DNA of 40,102 nucleotides, taken from Thermoleophilia bacterium. Lineage in GTDB: Bacteria; Actinomycetota; Thermoleophilia; Gaiellales; Gaiellaceae. A model generated the notes under the pieces. That model was given only the letters and a program-made list of their open reading frames with translations. It did not search any database and was not told the DNA's origin. The stretch lies in NCBI GenBank assembly GCA_020845695.1, contig JADLFG010000021.1, positions 1 through 40,102 of the forward strand. Reading direction: 5' to 3'. The position numbers were made by a program, and so were the translations under genes. Positions 23,620 through 31,072 of this stretch are shown one piece after another (the stretch's first letter is position 1; each line of letters starts with the position of its first letter).

Positions 23620-25163
23620 GTGGCCCGCGAGCGCAGGACGACCGGGAACGTGCGGAGCAGCAGCTTCAGGTCGTTCATGAGCGACCAGGTTGTGACGTAG
23701 AGGTAGTCGAGCTTGACCATCTCGTCGAACGGGATGTCGTCGCGGCCGAGGACCTGCCAGAGGCCGGTGATCCCCGGCTTCAGATCCAGGCGGCGACGGC
23801 GCCAGTCGACGACGTACCTGTCCTCGTCGAGGATGAGGGGGCGCGGTCCCACGAGGCTCATCTCGCCGCGGAGCACGTTCACGAGTTGCGGCAGCTCGTC
23901 GAGCGAGTAGCGCCGCAGGAGCTGGCCCACGCGGGTCACGCGCGGGTCGTCGGGGATCTTGAACATCCGCGGGTCGCCGCCCTCGCGCGCGTGCTTGTTC
24001 AGGGGCGCGAGCTCCAGCTTGAGCGTCTCGGCGTTCGAGACCATGGTGCGGAACTTGTAGATGCGAAATGCCAGGTTCCCCGAGCCCATGCGCACCTGCC
24101 GGAAGAGGACGGGCCCCCGGGTGTCGAGCCGGATGGCCACGGCGACGAGGCCGAGCAGGGGAGCGAGCAGCACCAGGAACGTGCCGGCCAGGGCGATGTC
24201 CATGGTTCGCTTGAGCAGCCGGGACGAGCCCGAGAGGCGAAGGGGAGGCAGCCCGATCAGGGGCAGGCCCTCGGCGGTGTGGATCCCGACGTTCGTGCCC
24301 AGGATCTCGAACAGCCGCGGGACGATGTCGATTCGCACGTGGAGGTCCTGGAGCGAGCGAACCAGCCCGAGCGTCTCCTCGTGCGAGTCCTTCGAGAAGG
24401 CTACGACGACGCGCTCGACGTCGAGGGCCCGGACGATCTCCGCCAGCCGGTCAGGACCGCCGAGCAGGGGCAGCCCGTCGAGCCCGGGGCGGGGCGCCCG
24501 CGGCTCGTCGTCGACGAACCCGAGCAGGTTGATGCCGTACTCGGGATGCTGGCGGAACTTCCGCGCGACGAGCTGACCCACGTCGCCGGCGCCGACGATG
24601 ATCGTGCTCTGGAGGTACGAGGACGCGCGGCGACACAGGGCCCGGGCCAGAGCGCGGAACACGGTGACGAAGAGGATCGCGAGGAGCCAGAAGGCGAGGA
24701 CGCGCGGAACCGGCGGGTCGGCGAGGCCGCTGGCGGCTGCCCCGACGAAGAACAGGAAGCTACCGACGGTGACGAGGTGGAAGACACCGACGACGTCGTC
24801 GGCGGTCGAGTGGTCGGTGCGTTCCTCGTCGCTCGCGTAGAGCCCGTACAGGCGGGCCACCAGGATCCAGCAGGGAAGCGTGGCAAAGAAGATGCCGAAC
24901 TCGATCGCGTCGCCGACGACGTTCGACGTCCCCTCGCCGGCGAAGAGCAGGGCGGCTGCCGCGAAGGCAAGGGTGAGGCCGGCGACGTCCGCGCCTGCGA
25001 GGGCGCGGCGGATGAGCCAGCCCCGCCCCCGCTCCGCGGCGCTCGCTCGTCGTCGGTCGAGGACGCGGGCCGTGCGCTCGTCCAGGAGGGGCCTGATCTC
25101 CTCGTAGAGAGTGGAGACGGTGATGGCCGGCTGCGGCACCTCGGTGGAGGATGCGGAGGTCAA
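23616..25163 (-). CDS. Polyprenyl-phosphate sugar-1-phosphate transferase
   Basis: This 515-residue polytopic transferase of the WbaP/WcaJ type catalyses the first membrane step, moving a sugar-1-phosphate from a nucleotide sugar to undecaprenyl phosphate. About four N-terminal membrane helices (56-178) are followed by a Rossmann-like domain (IIVGAGDVGQLVARKF near 190). After the membrane re-entrant segment RLLKRTMDIALAGTFLVLLAPLLGLVAVAI comes the catalytic domain with YKFRTM, the Asp-Glu pair in SLDELPQLVNVL, MSLVGPRPL and LKPGITGLWQV. It heads the minus-strand operon. The start is uncertain: TTG 25163 gives the full length, and a GTG at 25139 is possible; neither has a clear ribosome binding site. 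Typical first sugars are glucose or galactose. Confidence 0.88.
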   Translation of the reverse strand: MTSASSTEVPQPAITVSTLYEEIRPLLDERTARVLDRRRASAAERGRGWLIRRALAGADVAGLTLAFAAAALLFAGEGTSNVVGDAIEFGIFFATLPCWILVARLYGLYASDEERTDHSTADDVVGVFHLVTVGSFLFFVGAAASGLADPPVPRVLAFWLLAILFVTVFRALARALCRRASSYLQSTIIVGAGDVGQLVARKFRQHPEYGINLLGFVDDEPRAPRPGLDGLPLLGGPDRLAEIVRALDVERVVVAFSKDSHEETLGLVRSLQDLHVRIDIVPRLFEILGTNVGIHTAEGLPLIGLPPLRLSGSSRLLKRTMDIALAGTFLVLLAPLLGLVAVAIRLDTRGPVLFRQVRMGSGNLAFRIYKFRTMVSNAETLKLELAPLNKHAREGGDPRMFKIPDDPRVTRVGQLLRRYSLDELPQLVNVLRGEMSLVGPRPLILDEDRYVVDWRRRRLDLKPGITGLWQVLGRDDIPFDEMVKLDYLYVTTWSLMNDLKLLLRTFPVVLRSRAT

Positions 25164-25286
25164 GCGGGCGGAGGGTCGGAGAAACCGGGGGCGTGAGCCC
25201 CTGTCTTCGGGCCGATCGCCGGCCCGAGCTTGCTGCGCGCTTCCAGTGGCATGGACCCTCCCCGGTCTCCCCGTTCAGCTGGTCTC

Positions 25287-25315
25287 ACAGTAGTTGCGGT
25301 CGGCCGAGAAAGCAA
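25287..25315 (-). promoter_or_regulatory. Predicted promoter of the minus-strand polysaccharide operon
   Basis: On the minus strand TTGCTT (25310-25315) and TACTGT (25287-25292) are separated by 17 nt. Transcription would start near 25280, giving a leader of about 115 nt before the TTG at 25163. That leader can form GC-rich hairpins (GGGCCG/CGGCCC and GGGGC/GCCCC). No known riboswitch class was recognised in it. Confidence 0.5.
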
Positions 25316-25445
25316 CACCTGGACGGCGACTTCTCAACACCCCTTTCAACACGTTTGTCCCGGCTCCGCACACGGTTTCCACACGGCCAGGCGGTGACGG
25401 TGGTGCCGTCCGCGGCGGCACGATCTTCCGGGTCGCGAGCTGGCG

Positions 25446-25476
25446 TTGCGGCCGATCCGACGGGTCGGCGTATACT
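25446..25476 (+). promoter_or_regulatory. Predicted leaderless promoter of the cobalamin-binding gene
   Basis: TATACT at 25471-25476 is a clear -10 hexamer, ending six bases before ATG 25483, so transcription should begin at the start codon. TTGCGG at 25446-25451 is a possible -35 at a rather long 19-nt spacing. No Shine-Dalgarno sequence exists between the -10 and the ATG. Confidence 0.55.
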
Positions 25477-25482
25477 GGCCCC

Positions 25483-25884
25483 ATGCCCCGCCCGCTGCGC
25501 GTCGTCATCGCCAAGCCCGGGCTCGACGGCCACGACCGCGGCGCCAAGGTAATCGCCCGCGCGCTTCGCGACGCCGGCTTCGAGGTTGTCTACACGGGGC
25601 TGCACCAGACGCCCGAGCAGATCGTCGAGACCGCGATCCAGGAGGACGCGGACGCGATCGGGATCTCGATTCTCTCCGGTGCCCACATGACGCTTGTCCC
25701 GCGGATCCTCGAGCTCCTGCGCGAGAGCGGGGCCGAGGACGTCGTTGTCGTCGTCGGGGGCACGATTCCGCGCCAGGACGCGGCCGAGCTGCGCGAGCTC
25801 GGCGTGGCGGAGATCTTCACGCCGGGGGCGCCGCTCGCCTCGATCGTCGAGTTCCTGCGCTCGCACGCCCCCGCGGCCGCCTGA
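25483..25884 (+). CDS. Cobalamin-binding C-terminal subunit of a methylmalonyl-CoA-type mutase
   Basis: This 133-residue stand-alone B12-binding domain has the base-off/His-on signature DGHDRG at residues 15-20 (DxHxxG, His supplying the lower cobalt ligand), then [10 protein letters not shown] near 65 and VVVGGTIP near 88, the second and third nucleotide-tail elements. It would pair with a separate large catalytic subunit to isomerise methylmalonyl-CoA/succinyl-CoA or a related acyl-CoA. That subunit is not in the window. The length equals the C-terminal domain alone. Its stop overlaps the start of the enoyl-CoA hydratase by one base (TGATG), so the two are coupled and probably share an acyl-CoA degradation route. 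Confidence 0.85.
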   Translation: MPRPLRVVIAKPGLDGHDRGAKVIARALRDAGFEVVYTGLHQTPEQIVETAIQEDADAIGISILSGAHMTLVPRILELLRESGAEDVVVVVGGTIPRQDAAELRELGVAEIFTPGAPLASIVEFLRSHAPAAA

Positions 25885-26657
25885 TGGCGATCGACGTCGA
25901 GCGTTCCGGCGGGACGGCCGTCGTCACGATCAACCGCCCGGAGGCGCTGAACGCGATCGACGTCGAGCACGCGACCGCGCTGCGCGACCGGCTGGCGGAG
26001 CTCGCCGCCGACGAGACCGTGCGGGCGGTGATCCTCACCGGTGCCGGGGAGAAGGCGTTCGTTGCGGGCGCCGACATCAAGTACATGCACGGGCTCGGGG
26101 TGCTGGAGGCGCGCCGCTGGGGCGAGCTCGGCCACCGGATCGGAACGCTGCTCGAGACGATGCCGAAGCCGACCGTCGCGGCGGTGAACGGGTTCGCGCT
26201 GGGCGGCGGCTGCGAGCTCGCGCTCGCCTGCGACCTCCGTCTTGCCTCGACGACTGCGAGGTTGGGGCAGCCCGAGGTCAACCTCGGCATCTTCCCCGGC
26301 TGGGGCGGCACTCAGCGGCTCGCCCGCGCGACCTCGCTCGCCTACGCGAGAGAGCTCGTCTTCACCGGCAGGACGGTCGGCGCCGAGGAGGCGCTCGCCC
26401 GCGGCCTCGTCAACGCCGTCCACGAGCCTGGCGAGCTACGGGGCAAGGCGCTAGAGCTCTGCGAGGCGTTCGCCGCGAAGGGCCCGCTCGCGCTCGCCTA
26501 CGCCAAGGAAGCCATGAACCTCGCGCTCCAGGGCGACCACGCGGCGAGCCTCGAGACCGAGGCTCGCCTCTTCGCCATGCTCTTCTCGACCGCCGACCAG
26601 AAGGAAGGCATGGCGGCGTTCGTCGAGAAGCGCGAACCCCGCTTCAGCGGTCGCTGA
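25884..26657 (+). CDS. Enoyl-CoA hydratase
   Basis: This 257-residue crotonase-family enzyme would hydrate 2-enoyl-CoA to 3-hydroxyacyl-CoA. The oxyanion-hole segment GEKAFVAGADIKYM is near residues 52-65. FALGGGCELALACDLRLAS (about 106-124) holds the first catalytic Glu and GQPEVNLGIFPGWGGTQRL (about 131-149) the second, so both acid/base residues of true hydratases are present. The length is normal for the family. ATG 25884 shares its A with the stop of the cobalamin-binding gene. The stop is followed after 17 bp by a REP-like palindrome that may also act as terminator. Confidence 0.88.
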   Translation: MAIDVERSGGTAVVTINRPEALNAIDVEHATALRDRLAELAADETVRAVILTGAGEKAFVAGADIKYMHGLGVLEARRWGELGHRIGTLLETMPKPTVAAVNGFALGGGCELALACDLRLASTTARLGQPEVNLGIFPGWGGTQRLARATSLAYARELVFTGRTVGAEEALARGLVNAVHEPGELRGKALELCEAFAAKGPLALAYAKEAMNLALQGDHAASLETEARLFAMLFSTADQKEGMAAFVEKREPRFSGR

Positions 26658-26674
26658 CGTGAGCCCCTGACCCC

Positions 26675-26715
26675 TTCGGACGTGTCCGGGGGCCAGGCCC
26701 GTGGACACGTCCGAA
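26675..26715. repeat. REP-like palindrome upstream of the RAYT gene
   Basis: A perfect 13-bp inverted repeat (arms 26675-26687 and 26703-26715, TTCGGACGTGTCC and its complement) encloses a 15-nt centre containing GGGCCAGGCCC, itself a palindrome. A second, related copy lies at 27388-27424 on the other side of the transposase domain, in the same orientation. REP elements bracketing a RAYT are the expected arrangement. Confidence 0.7.
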
Positions 26716-26834
26716 GAGACCGTGCCCCGGGGTTCGGCCCCCCGGAACCGGCCCTGGCCCGCGGGCGGAAGATGGCGCTCTTTCGGGGCACTTCCGTGCC
26801 AGAGCGGGCGATTGCTCGCGCGTACGCTCCCGTC

Positions 26835-27512
26835 ATGGCGCGTGCGTCGCGGATCCAGGTCGCAGGGGGCATTTATCACGTGCTCTCCCGCGGCGCCGTC
26901 CGGCAGGACGTCTACCGCGACGAGATCGACCGCAAGCGCTTCCTCACGGTTTTCGCCGGAGCGGTCGGGCGGCACGGCTGGCGTTGTCATGCCTACTGCC
27001 TGATGGGGAACCACTACCACCTGCTCGTCGAGACGCCGGACGCCGACCTCGCGGCAGGAATGCACTTGGTGAACGGGGCCTACGCCCAGTGGTTCAACCG
27101 CCGCCACGACCTGACCGGGCATGTCTTCGAGGCCCGGTATGCATCGATTCTCGTGGAGCGGCAATCGCACCTGCTCGAGCTCGCCCGTTACCTGCCGCTC
27201 AATCCGGTCCGGGCCGGGATGTGCACGGATCCCGGCGAATGGCCGTGGAGTAGCTACCGCGCCACTGCCGGCATCGAGCGGCCTGCGGATTGGCTCACCC
27301 TCGAGCTCGTTCTCGGCTCCGTCGGAGGAGCTGGCGAGACGGCGCGAGCCCGCTATCGCAGCTTCGTTCGCGAAGGCATCGCCGGACGGGACATGTCTGG
27401 GGGCCAGGCCCCGGGGCACGTCCCTTGGGGCCACGGGGAGGGCCCGGCGGGGTCGTCGGCTCGCCACGGCGCTGGTAAGCTGCGCCCAGCGGGAGTCCCT
27501 GCCGGGGGCTGA
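26835..27512 (+). CDS. REP-associated tyrosine transposase (RAYT)
   Basis: This 225-residue protein of the Y1 transposase/IS200-like family is in the branch that processes REP elements. It starts [26 protein letters not shown], has the HUH metal motif in [11 protein letters not shown] near residue 57 and [14 protein letters not shown] near 115, where the nucleophile tyrosine region lies, then the RAYT-typical [11 protein letters not shown]. Such enzymes nick and rejoin REP hairpins as single strands. ATG 26835 is chosen because it begins the conserved domain; the frame is open further upstream through the REP copy at 26675. After the domain the frame runs through the second REP copy and stops at 27510-27512, inside the TPP riboswitch, so the last 45 or so residues are probably not functional protein sequence. 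Confidence 0.8.
   Translation: MARASRIQVAGGIYHVLSRGAVRQDVYRDEIDRKRFLTVFAGAVGRHGWRCHAYCLMGNHYHLLVETPDADLAAGMHLVNGAYAQWFNRRHDLTGHVFEARYASILVERQSHLLELARYLPLNPVRAGMCTDPGEWPWSSYRATAGIERPADWLTLELVLGSVGGAGETARARYRSFVREGIAGRDMSGGQAPGHVPWGHGEGPAGSSARHGAGKLRPAGVPAGG
27388..27424. repeat. REP-like palindrome within the 3' end of the RAYT frame
   Basis: This copy shares GAC-ATGTC-TGGGGGCCAGGCCC with the repeat at 26675-26715 (GACGTGTCCGGGGGCCAGGCCC there), but its arms are imperfect (GGGACATGTC against GGCACGTCCC). Both copies read MSGGQAxGHV in the transposase frame, so the second was copied in the same frame or the transposase gene grew into it. Confidence 0.6.
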
Positions 27513-27571
27513 GAGGCGGCCACGAGGCCTCGACCGCAGAACCTGATCTGGGTCATGCCAGCGAAGGGAAC
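27488..27571 (+). ncRNA. TPP riboswitch (THI element)
   Basis: The aptamer core is clear: CTGAGA at 27509-27514, then ACCTGATCTGGGTCATGCCAGCG and AGGGAAC up to 27570, which are the conserved thiamine-pyrophosphate-binding segments. The 5' strand TCCCTGCC can pair with the 3' AGGGAA. The element ends 4 bp before ATG 27575 of thiG, and the AGGG of its 3' strand is also the only ribosome-binding-like sequence, so TPP binding should hide the site and block translation. The UGA of CTGAGA also ends the upstream RAYT frame. Confidence 0.92.
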
Positions 27572-27574
27572 GGA

Positions 27575-28354
27575 ATGAGCACGAACGATCCACTCGTCAT
27601 CGCGGGGCGGGCTTTCCGGTCGCGCCTCATCACGGGCACCGGCAAGTACGACACGTTCGAGACGATGCGCGACGCGGTCGTCGAGTCGGGCTGCGAGCTC
27701 GTGACCGTCGCCGTGCGCCGCATCGACTTCGACAGCCCGGGGGAGGACATCACGAGCTTCCTGCCCGACGACGTGCTGCTGCTGCCGAACACCGCCGGCT
27801 GCGAGACCGCCGAGGAGGCGGTCAGGGTCGCGCGGCTCGCGCGGGCGGGAGGGTTGCCCGACTGGATCAAGCTCGAGGTGATCCCCGATCCCCGCTACCT
27901 GCTGCCCGACCCGGTCGAGACGCTGCGGGCCGCGGAGGCGCTCGTCGCGGACGGCTTCACCGTGCTCCCGTACTGCCTCCCCGACCCGGTGCTCGCCCGG
28001 CGGCTCGAGGAGGCCGGCTGCGCGACCGTGATGCCGCTCGCGGCGCCGATCGGCACCGGCCGCGGCCTCAAGCTGCTCGAGGCGATCCGGATCCTGATCG
28101 AGCAGGCGGCCGTGCCCGTCGTCGTCGACGCCGGTCTCGGCGCCCCCTCGCACGCCGCCGCGGCGATGGAGCTCGGAGCCGACGCCGTCCTCGTCAACAC
28201 GGCGATCGCCCGTGCCGGCGACCCCGTCGCGATGGCCCGCGGCTTCCGGCTCGCCGTCGAGGCCGGTCGGGCCGCCCACCTCGCCGGGATCATGGACGAG
28301 GGCGTCCAGGCGGCACCGTCCAGCCCGACCGGGGGCCTCGTCACGGGAAGCTGA
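27575..28354 (+). CDS. thiG: Thiazole synthase ThiG
   Basis: This 259-residue TIM-barrel enzyme makes the thiazole phosphate of thiamine from 1-deoxyxylulose 5-phosphate, dehydroglycine and ThiS thiocarboxylate. It shows [10 protein letters not shown] near residue 17 and VTVAVRRID near 44. The Schiff-base lysine is in WIKLEVIPD (about 99), and [42 protein letters not shown] and AGRxAxLAG at the C-terminal end bind the phosphate. It lies directly under the TPP riboswitch and is followed 3 bp later by thiS, its sulfur-carrier partner. Length and motifs are normal. No thiO or thiH gene for making dehydroglycine is in the window. Confidence 0.95.
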   Translation: MSTNDPLVIAGRAFRSRLITGTGKYDTFETMRDAVVESGCELVTVAVRRIDFDSPGEDITSFLPDDVLLLPNTAGCETAEEAVRVARLARAGGLPDWIKLEVIPDPRYLLPDPVETLRAAEALVADGFTVLPYCLPDPVLARRLEEAGCATVMPLAAPIGTGRGLKLLEAIRILIEQAAVPVVVDAGLGAPSHAAAAMELGADAVLVNTAIARAGDPVAMARGFRLAVEAGRAAHLAGIMDEGVQAAPSSPTGGLVTGS

Positions 28355-28357
28355 TCC

Positions 28358-28561
28358 GTGGGCGCGTGCACCGTCAACGGCAAGCCGCACGAGCTCGAGC
28401 CGGGGGAGACGGTCGCCCGGCTGCTCGAGCGGCTCGGCCTCGAGGGCCCGTACGCGCTCGTCGAGCGAAACGGCGAGCCGGTCGAGCGCGTCCGCTACGC
28501 CGAGGTCGAGCTCGCCGCGGGCGACACCCTCGTCGTCGCCCGTCCCGTAGCGGGTGGGTAG
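28358..28561 (+). CDS. thiS: Sulfur carrier protein ThiS
   Basis: This 67-residue ubiquitin-fold protein ends in Gly-Gly, the C-terminus that is adenylated and converted to a thiocarboxylate before sulfur transfer in Thi[25 protein letters not shown] is the usual first half, and [33 protein letters not shown] the second. It sits between thiG and thiE with gaps of 3 and 2 bp, so it is part of the riboswitch-controlled operon. The activating enzyme ThiF is not in the window. Confidence 0.93.
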   Translation: MGACTVNGKPHELEPGETVARLLERLGLEGPYALVERNGEPVERVRYAEVELAAGDTLVVARPVAGG

Positions 28562-28563
28562 CG

Positions 28564-29154
28564 GTGCTCGCCGACCGGCGCCTCTACCTCGTCACCGGTG
28601 TTCGGCCGGACCTGCCCGCTTTCCTCGAGGCGGCGGTCGCCGGCGGCGTCGACGTCGTCCAGGTTCGCGAGCGCGGTCTCACCGACCGCGAGCTGCTCGC
28701 CGCGCTCGAGCAGGCGCGAGCGGTGACGGCCCGCCTCGGCGTTCCCTTCGTCGTCAACGATCGCGCCGACCTCGCGCTCCTCGCCGGCGCCGATCTGCTC
28801 CACGTCGGCCAGGACGACCTGCCCGTCGCCGCCGCGCGGCGCCTCGGCCTGCGGGTCGGACTCTCGACGCACGCGCCCGCCGAGATCGACGCCGCGGACG
28901 CCGACTACATCGGCGTCGGCCCCGTCCACGCGACCCCGACCAAGCTGGGGCGGCCCGCGGTCGGGCTCGACCTGGTTCGCTACGCCGCCGCCCACGCGCG
29001 TCAGCCCTGGTTCGCGATCGGCGGCATCGACGCGACGAACGTCGCGGACGTCGTCGCGGCCGGCGCCACCCGCATCGCGGTCGTGCGGGCGATCGGCGAC
29101 GCCGCCGACCCGGAGCGGGCGGCGCGCGAGCTTCGCGCCGCGCTCGGGGCGTAG
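28564..29154 (+). CDS. thiE: Thiamine-phosphate synthase ThiE
   Basis: This 196-residue TIM-barrel enzyme joins the pyrimidine pyrophosphate (HMP-PP) and the thiazole phosphate to give thiamine monophosphate. Family elements are LYLVTG at the start, VDVVQVRERGLTDRELL near 28-44, FVVNDRADLALLAGADLLHVGQDDLP near 63-88, GLSTHAPAEI, YIGVGPVHATPTK near 118 and FAIGGIDATNV near 145. GTG 28564 lies 2 bp after the thiS stop. The length is slightly short but complete. It is the last thiamine gene; asnB begins 18 bp downstream. Confidence 0.93.
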   Translation: MLADRRLYLVTGVRPDLPAFLEAAVAGGVDVVQVRERGLTDRELLAALEQARAVTARLGVPFVVNDRADLALLAGADLLHVGQDDLPVAAARRLGLRVGLSTHAPAEIDAADADYIGVGPVHATPTKLGRPAVGLDLVRYAAAHARQPWFAIGGIDATNVADVVAAGATRIAVVRAIGDAADPERAARELRAALGA

Positions 29155-29172
29155 GGGGGACCGGGCCGGCCC

Positions 29173-31044
29173 ATGTGCGGGATCTGCGGGCTCGTCCGCG
29201 ACGACGGCGCCCCGCCCGACCGCGCGCTCGTCGAGGCGATGCGGGACACGCTGGCCCACCGCGGTCCCGACAGCGCCGGGCTCGCGGTCGAGGGCCCGGC
29301 CGCGCTCGCGGCGCGCAGGCTCGCGATCATCGACCTCGAGGGCGGCGACCAGCCGCTCACGAGCGAGGACGGCTCCGTCACCGTCGTTCAGAACGGCGAG
29401 ATCTACAACCACCGCGAGCTCGGTCGCTGGCTCGCCGCCCGCGGCCACACCCTGCGCACCCGCTCGGACACGGAGGTGCTGGCACACCTCTACGAGGAGG
29501 AAGGTCCCGGCTTCGTGGCGCGCCTGCGCGGGATGTTCGCGCTCGCGCTCTGGGACGCCCCCCGCGGGCGGCTCGTGCTCGCCCGCGACCGCTTCGGGAT
29601 CAAGCCGCTCTTCTACGCCCGCGCCCGCGGCGCGCTTGCGTTCGCCTCCGAGCTGAAGGCGCTGCTCGCCCAGCCCGGCTTCTCGCGCGAGGTCGACCGG
29701 GAGGCGCTGCGCGCCTACCTCGCCTTCAACTCGGTGCCCGCCCCGCACACGATCTTCCGCGAGGCGCGCAAGCTGTCGCCCGGGCACCTGCTTGTCTGGG
29801 AGCCGGGTCGCGGCGAGCCGGCGCTCGAGCGCTACGCGCGTCCCGCGCCCGTGCCCGCCGGGGCCGCGCGCTCCGAGAGCGAGGCCGAGCTCGCCGTCGA
29901 GCTGCGGGCCCGCCTCGCCGACTCCGTGCGCGCGCACCTCGTCGCCGACGTGCCGGTTGGCGTGCTCCTCTCGGGCGGTGTCGACTCCTCCGCGCTGGCC
30001 GCGCTGGCCGCGACGGAGAGCGGCGAGCGCGTCAGCACGTTCACGATCGGCTTCGAGGAGCAGAGCTTCGACGAGCGCGACCGCGCCCGCCTCGTCGCGG
30101 AGTGCTACGGCACCGACCACCACGAGCTCGTGCTGCGCCCTGACGCGGCGGCGCTGCTCGGTGAGCTGGCCGTCGCCTTCGACGAGCCGCTCGGGGACTC
30201 CTCTGCGATCCCCACCTACCTCGTCTCGCGCCTCGCCGCCGACCACGTCAAGGTCGTGCTCTCCGGCGAGGGTGCCGACGAGCTCTTCGGCGGCTATTTC
30301 ACGTACGTCGCCGACGGGCTCGCCCCCTGGCTCGGCCCTGCCGCGCGCGCGGCCCGTCCGCTCGTCGAGCTGCTGCCGAGCTCGTCGCGCCGGGTCGGGC
30401 CCGAGTACATGGCGAAGCGCTTCGCCCGCGCCGCCCACCTGCCGCCGCTCGAGCGCCACCACGGCTGGAAGGAGATCCTCTCGCTCGAGCTTCAGGCTGA
30501 GCTCGTCGTGCCCGAGTGGCGGGGCAGCCTCGACCCGGTCGACCTGCTCCGGGCGCGTTACGCGGAGACCGAGGGGGCGGCGCCGCTCGCGCGGCTCCAG
30601 GATGTCGACCTCGGCCTCTACCTCGTCGACGACCTGCTCGTGAAGACCGACCGCGCGAGCATGGCCCACTCGCTCGAAGTCCGGGTGCCCTACCTCGATC
30701 CGGCCGTCGCGGACTTCGCGCTCTCGCTGCCCGACCGGCTCAAGGTGCACGGGCTCGCGAAGAAGCGGCTCTTGCGCCGGGCCGTCGCGCCGCTCCTGCC
30801 GCGCGAGATCGCCCGCGGCGCCAAGCGCGGCTTCTCGATCCCCGCGGCCGCCTGGCTCAGGGGCGAGCTCGAGCCGTTCGCGCGCGACGTTCTCTCCCGC
30901 CAGCGGCTCGAGCGGCAGGGCTTCTTCCGGCCGGACGCCGTCGGGGGGCTGCTCGACCGCCACGTCGCCGGCGAGGAAGACCTCTCGCGCCCGCTCTGGG
31001 GGCTGCTCTCGTTCTCGCTCTGGCACGAGCGCTACGGCTCGTGA
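29173..31044 (+). CDS. asnB: Glutamine-dependent asparagine synthetase
   Basis: This 623-residue two-domain enzyme starts MCGICGLV: Cys2 becomes the N-terminal nucleophile of the glutaminase domain, with the AHRGPDSAG and NGEIYNH elements following. The synthetase domain has the ATP pyrophosphatase loop LLSGGVDSSALAALAA near residue 269, FDEPLGDSSAIPTYLVSR near 340, LSGEGADELFGGY near 363 and RASMAHSLEVRVPYLD near 495. It converts aspartate, ATP and glutamine to asparagine. The position 18 bp after thiE, without a visible promoter or terminator between them, suggests at least partial co-transcription with the thiamine genes. Some close relatives act on other carboxylates; ordinary asparagine synthesis is the simplest reading. 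Confidence 0.9.
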   Translation: MCGICGLVRDDGAPPDRALVEAMRDTLAHRGPDSAGLAVEGPAALAARRLAIIDLEGGDQPLTSEDGSVTVVQNGEIYNHRELGRWLAARGHTLRTRSDTEVLAHLYEEEGPGFVARLRGMFALALWDAPRGRLVLARDRFGIKPLFYARARGALAFASELKALLAQPGFSREVDREALRAYLAFNSVPAPHTIFREARKLSPGHLLVWEPGRGEPALERYARPAPVPAGAARSESEAELAVELRARLADSVRAHLVADVPVGVLLSGGVDSSALAALAATESGERVSTFTIGFEEQSFDERDRARLVAECYGTDHHELVLRPDAAALLGELAVAFDEPLGDSSAIPTYLVSRLAADHVKVVLSGEGADELFGGYFTYVADGLAPWLGPAARAARPLVELLPSSSRRVGPEYMAKRFARAAHLPPLERHHGWKEILSLELQAELVVPEWRGSLDPVDLLRARYAETEGAAPLARLQDVDLGLYLVDDLLVKTDRASMAHSLEVRVPYLDPAVADFALSLPDRLKVHGLAKKRLLRRAVAPLLPREIARGAKRGFSIPAAAWLRGELEPFARDVLSRQRLERQGFFRPDAVGGLLDRHVAGEEDLSRPLWGLLSFSLWHERYGS

Positions 31045-31072
31045 GCCGGCAGCGGCCCGCGGGCTGGCCTTC

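Larger units (their letters stand above)
25164..25482. other. Divergent intergenic region with three TTTCMACAC-like repeats
   Basis: This 319-bp region lies between the minus-strand sugar transferase and the plus-strand cobalamin-binding gene. Besides the two promoters it contains three related 9-mers in one orientation: TTCTCAACA (25331-25339), CTTTCAACA (25343-25351) and GTTTCCACA (25375-25383), the first two in register at 12 bp. They match the DnaA box TTATCCACA at only six or seven of nine positions, so they may instead be sites for a local regulator. No small gene was found here. Confidence 0.35.

Noticed and set aside
25331..25383. Replication origin
   Set aside because: The DnaA-like boxes are weak (six or seven of nine positions), there is no AT-rich unwinding region, and dnaA, dnaN or gyrase genes are not nearby.
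28495..31026. An 843-codon minus-strand open frame opposite thiE and asnB
   Set aside because: It is opposite two certain enzymes and has no domain of its own.
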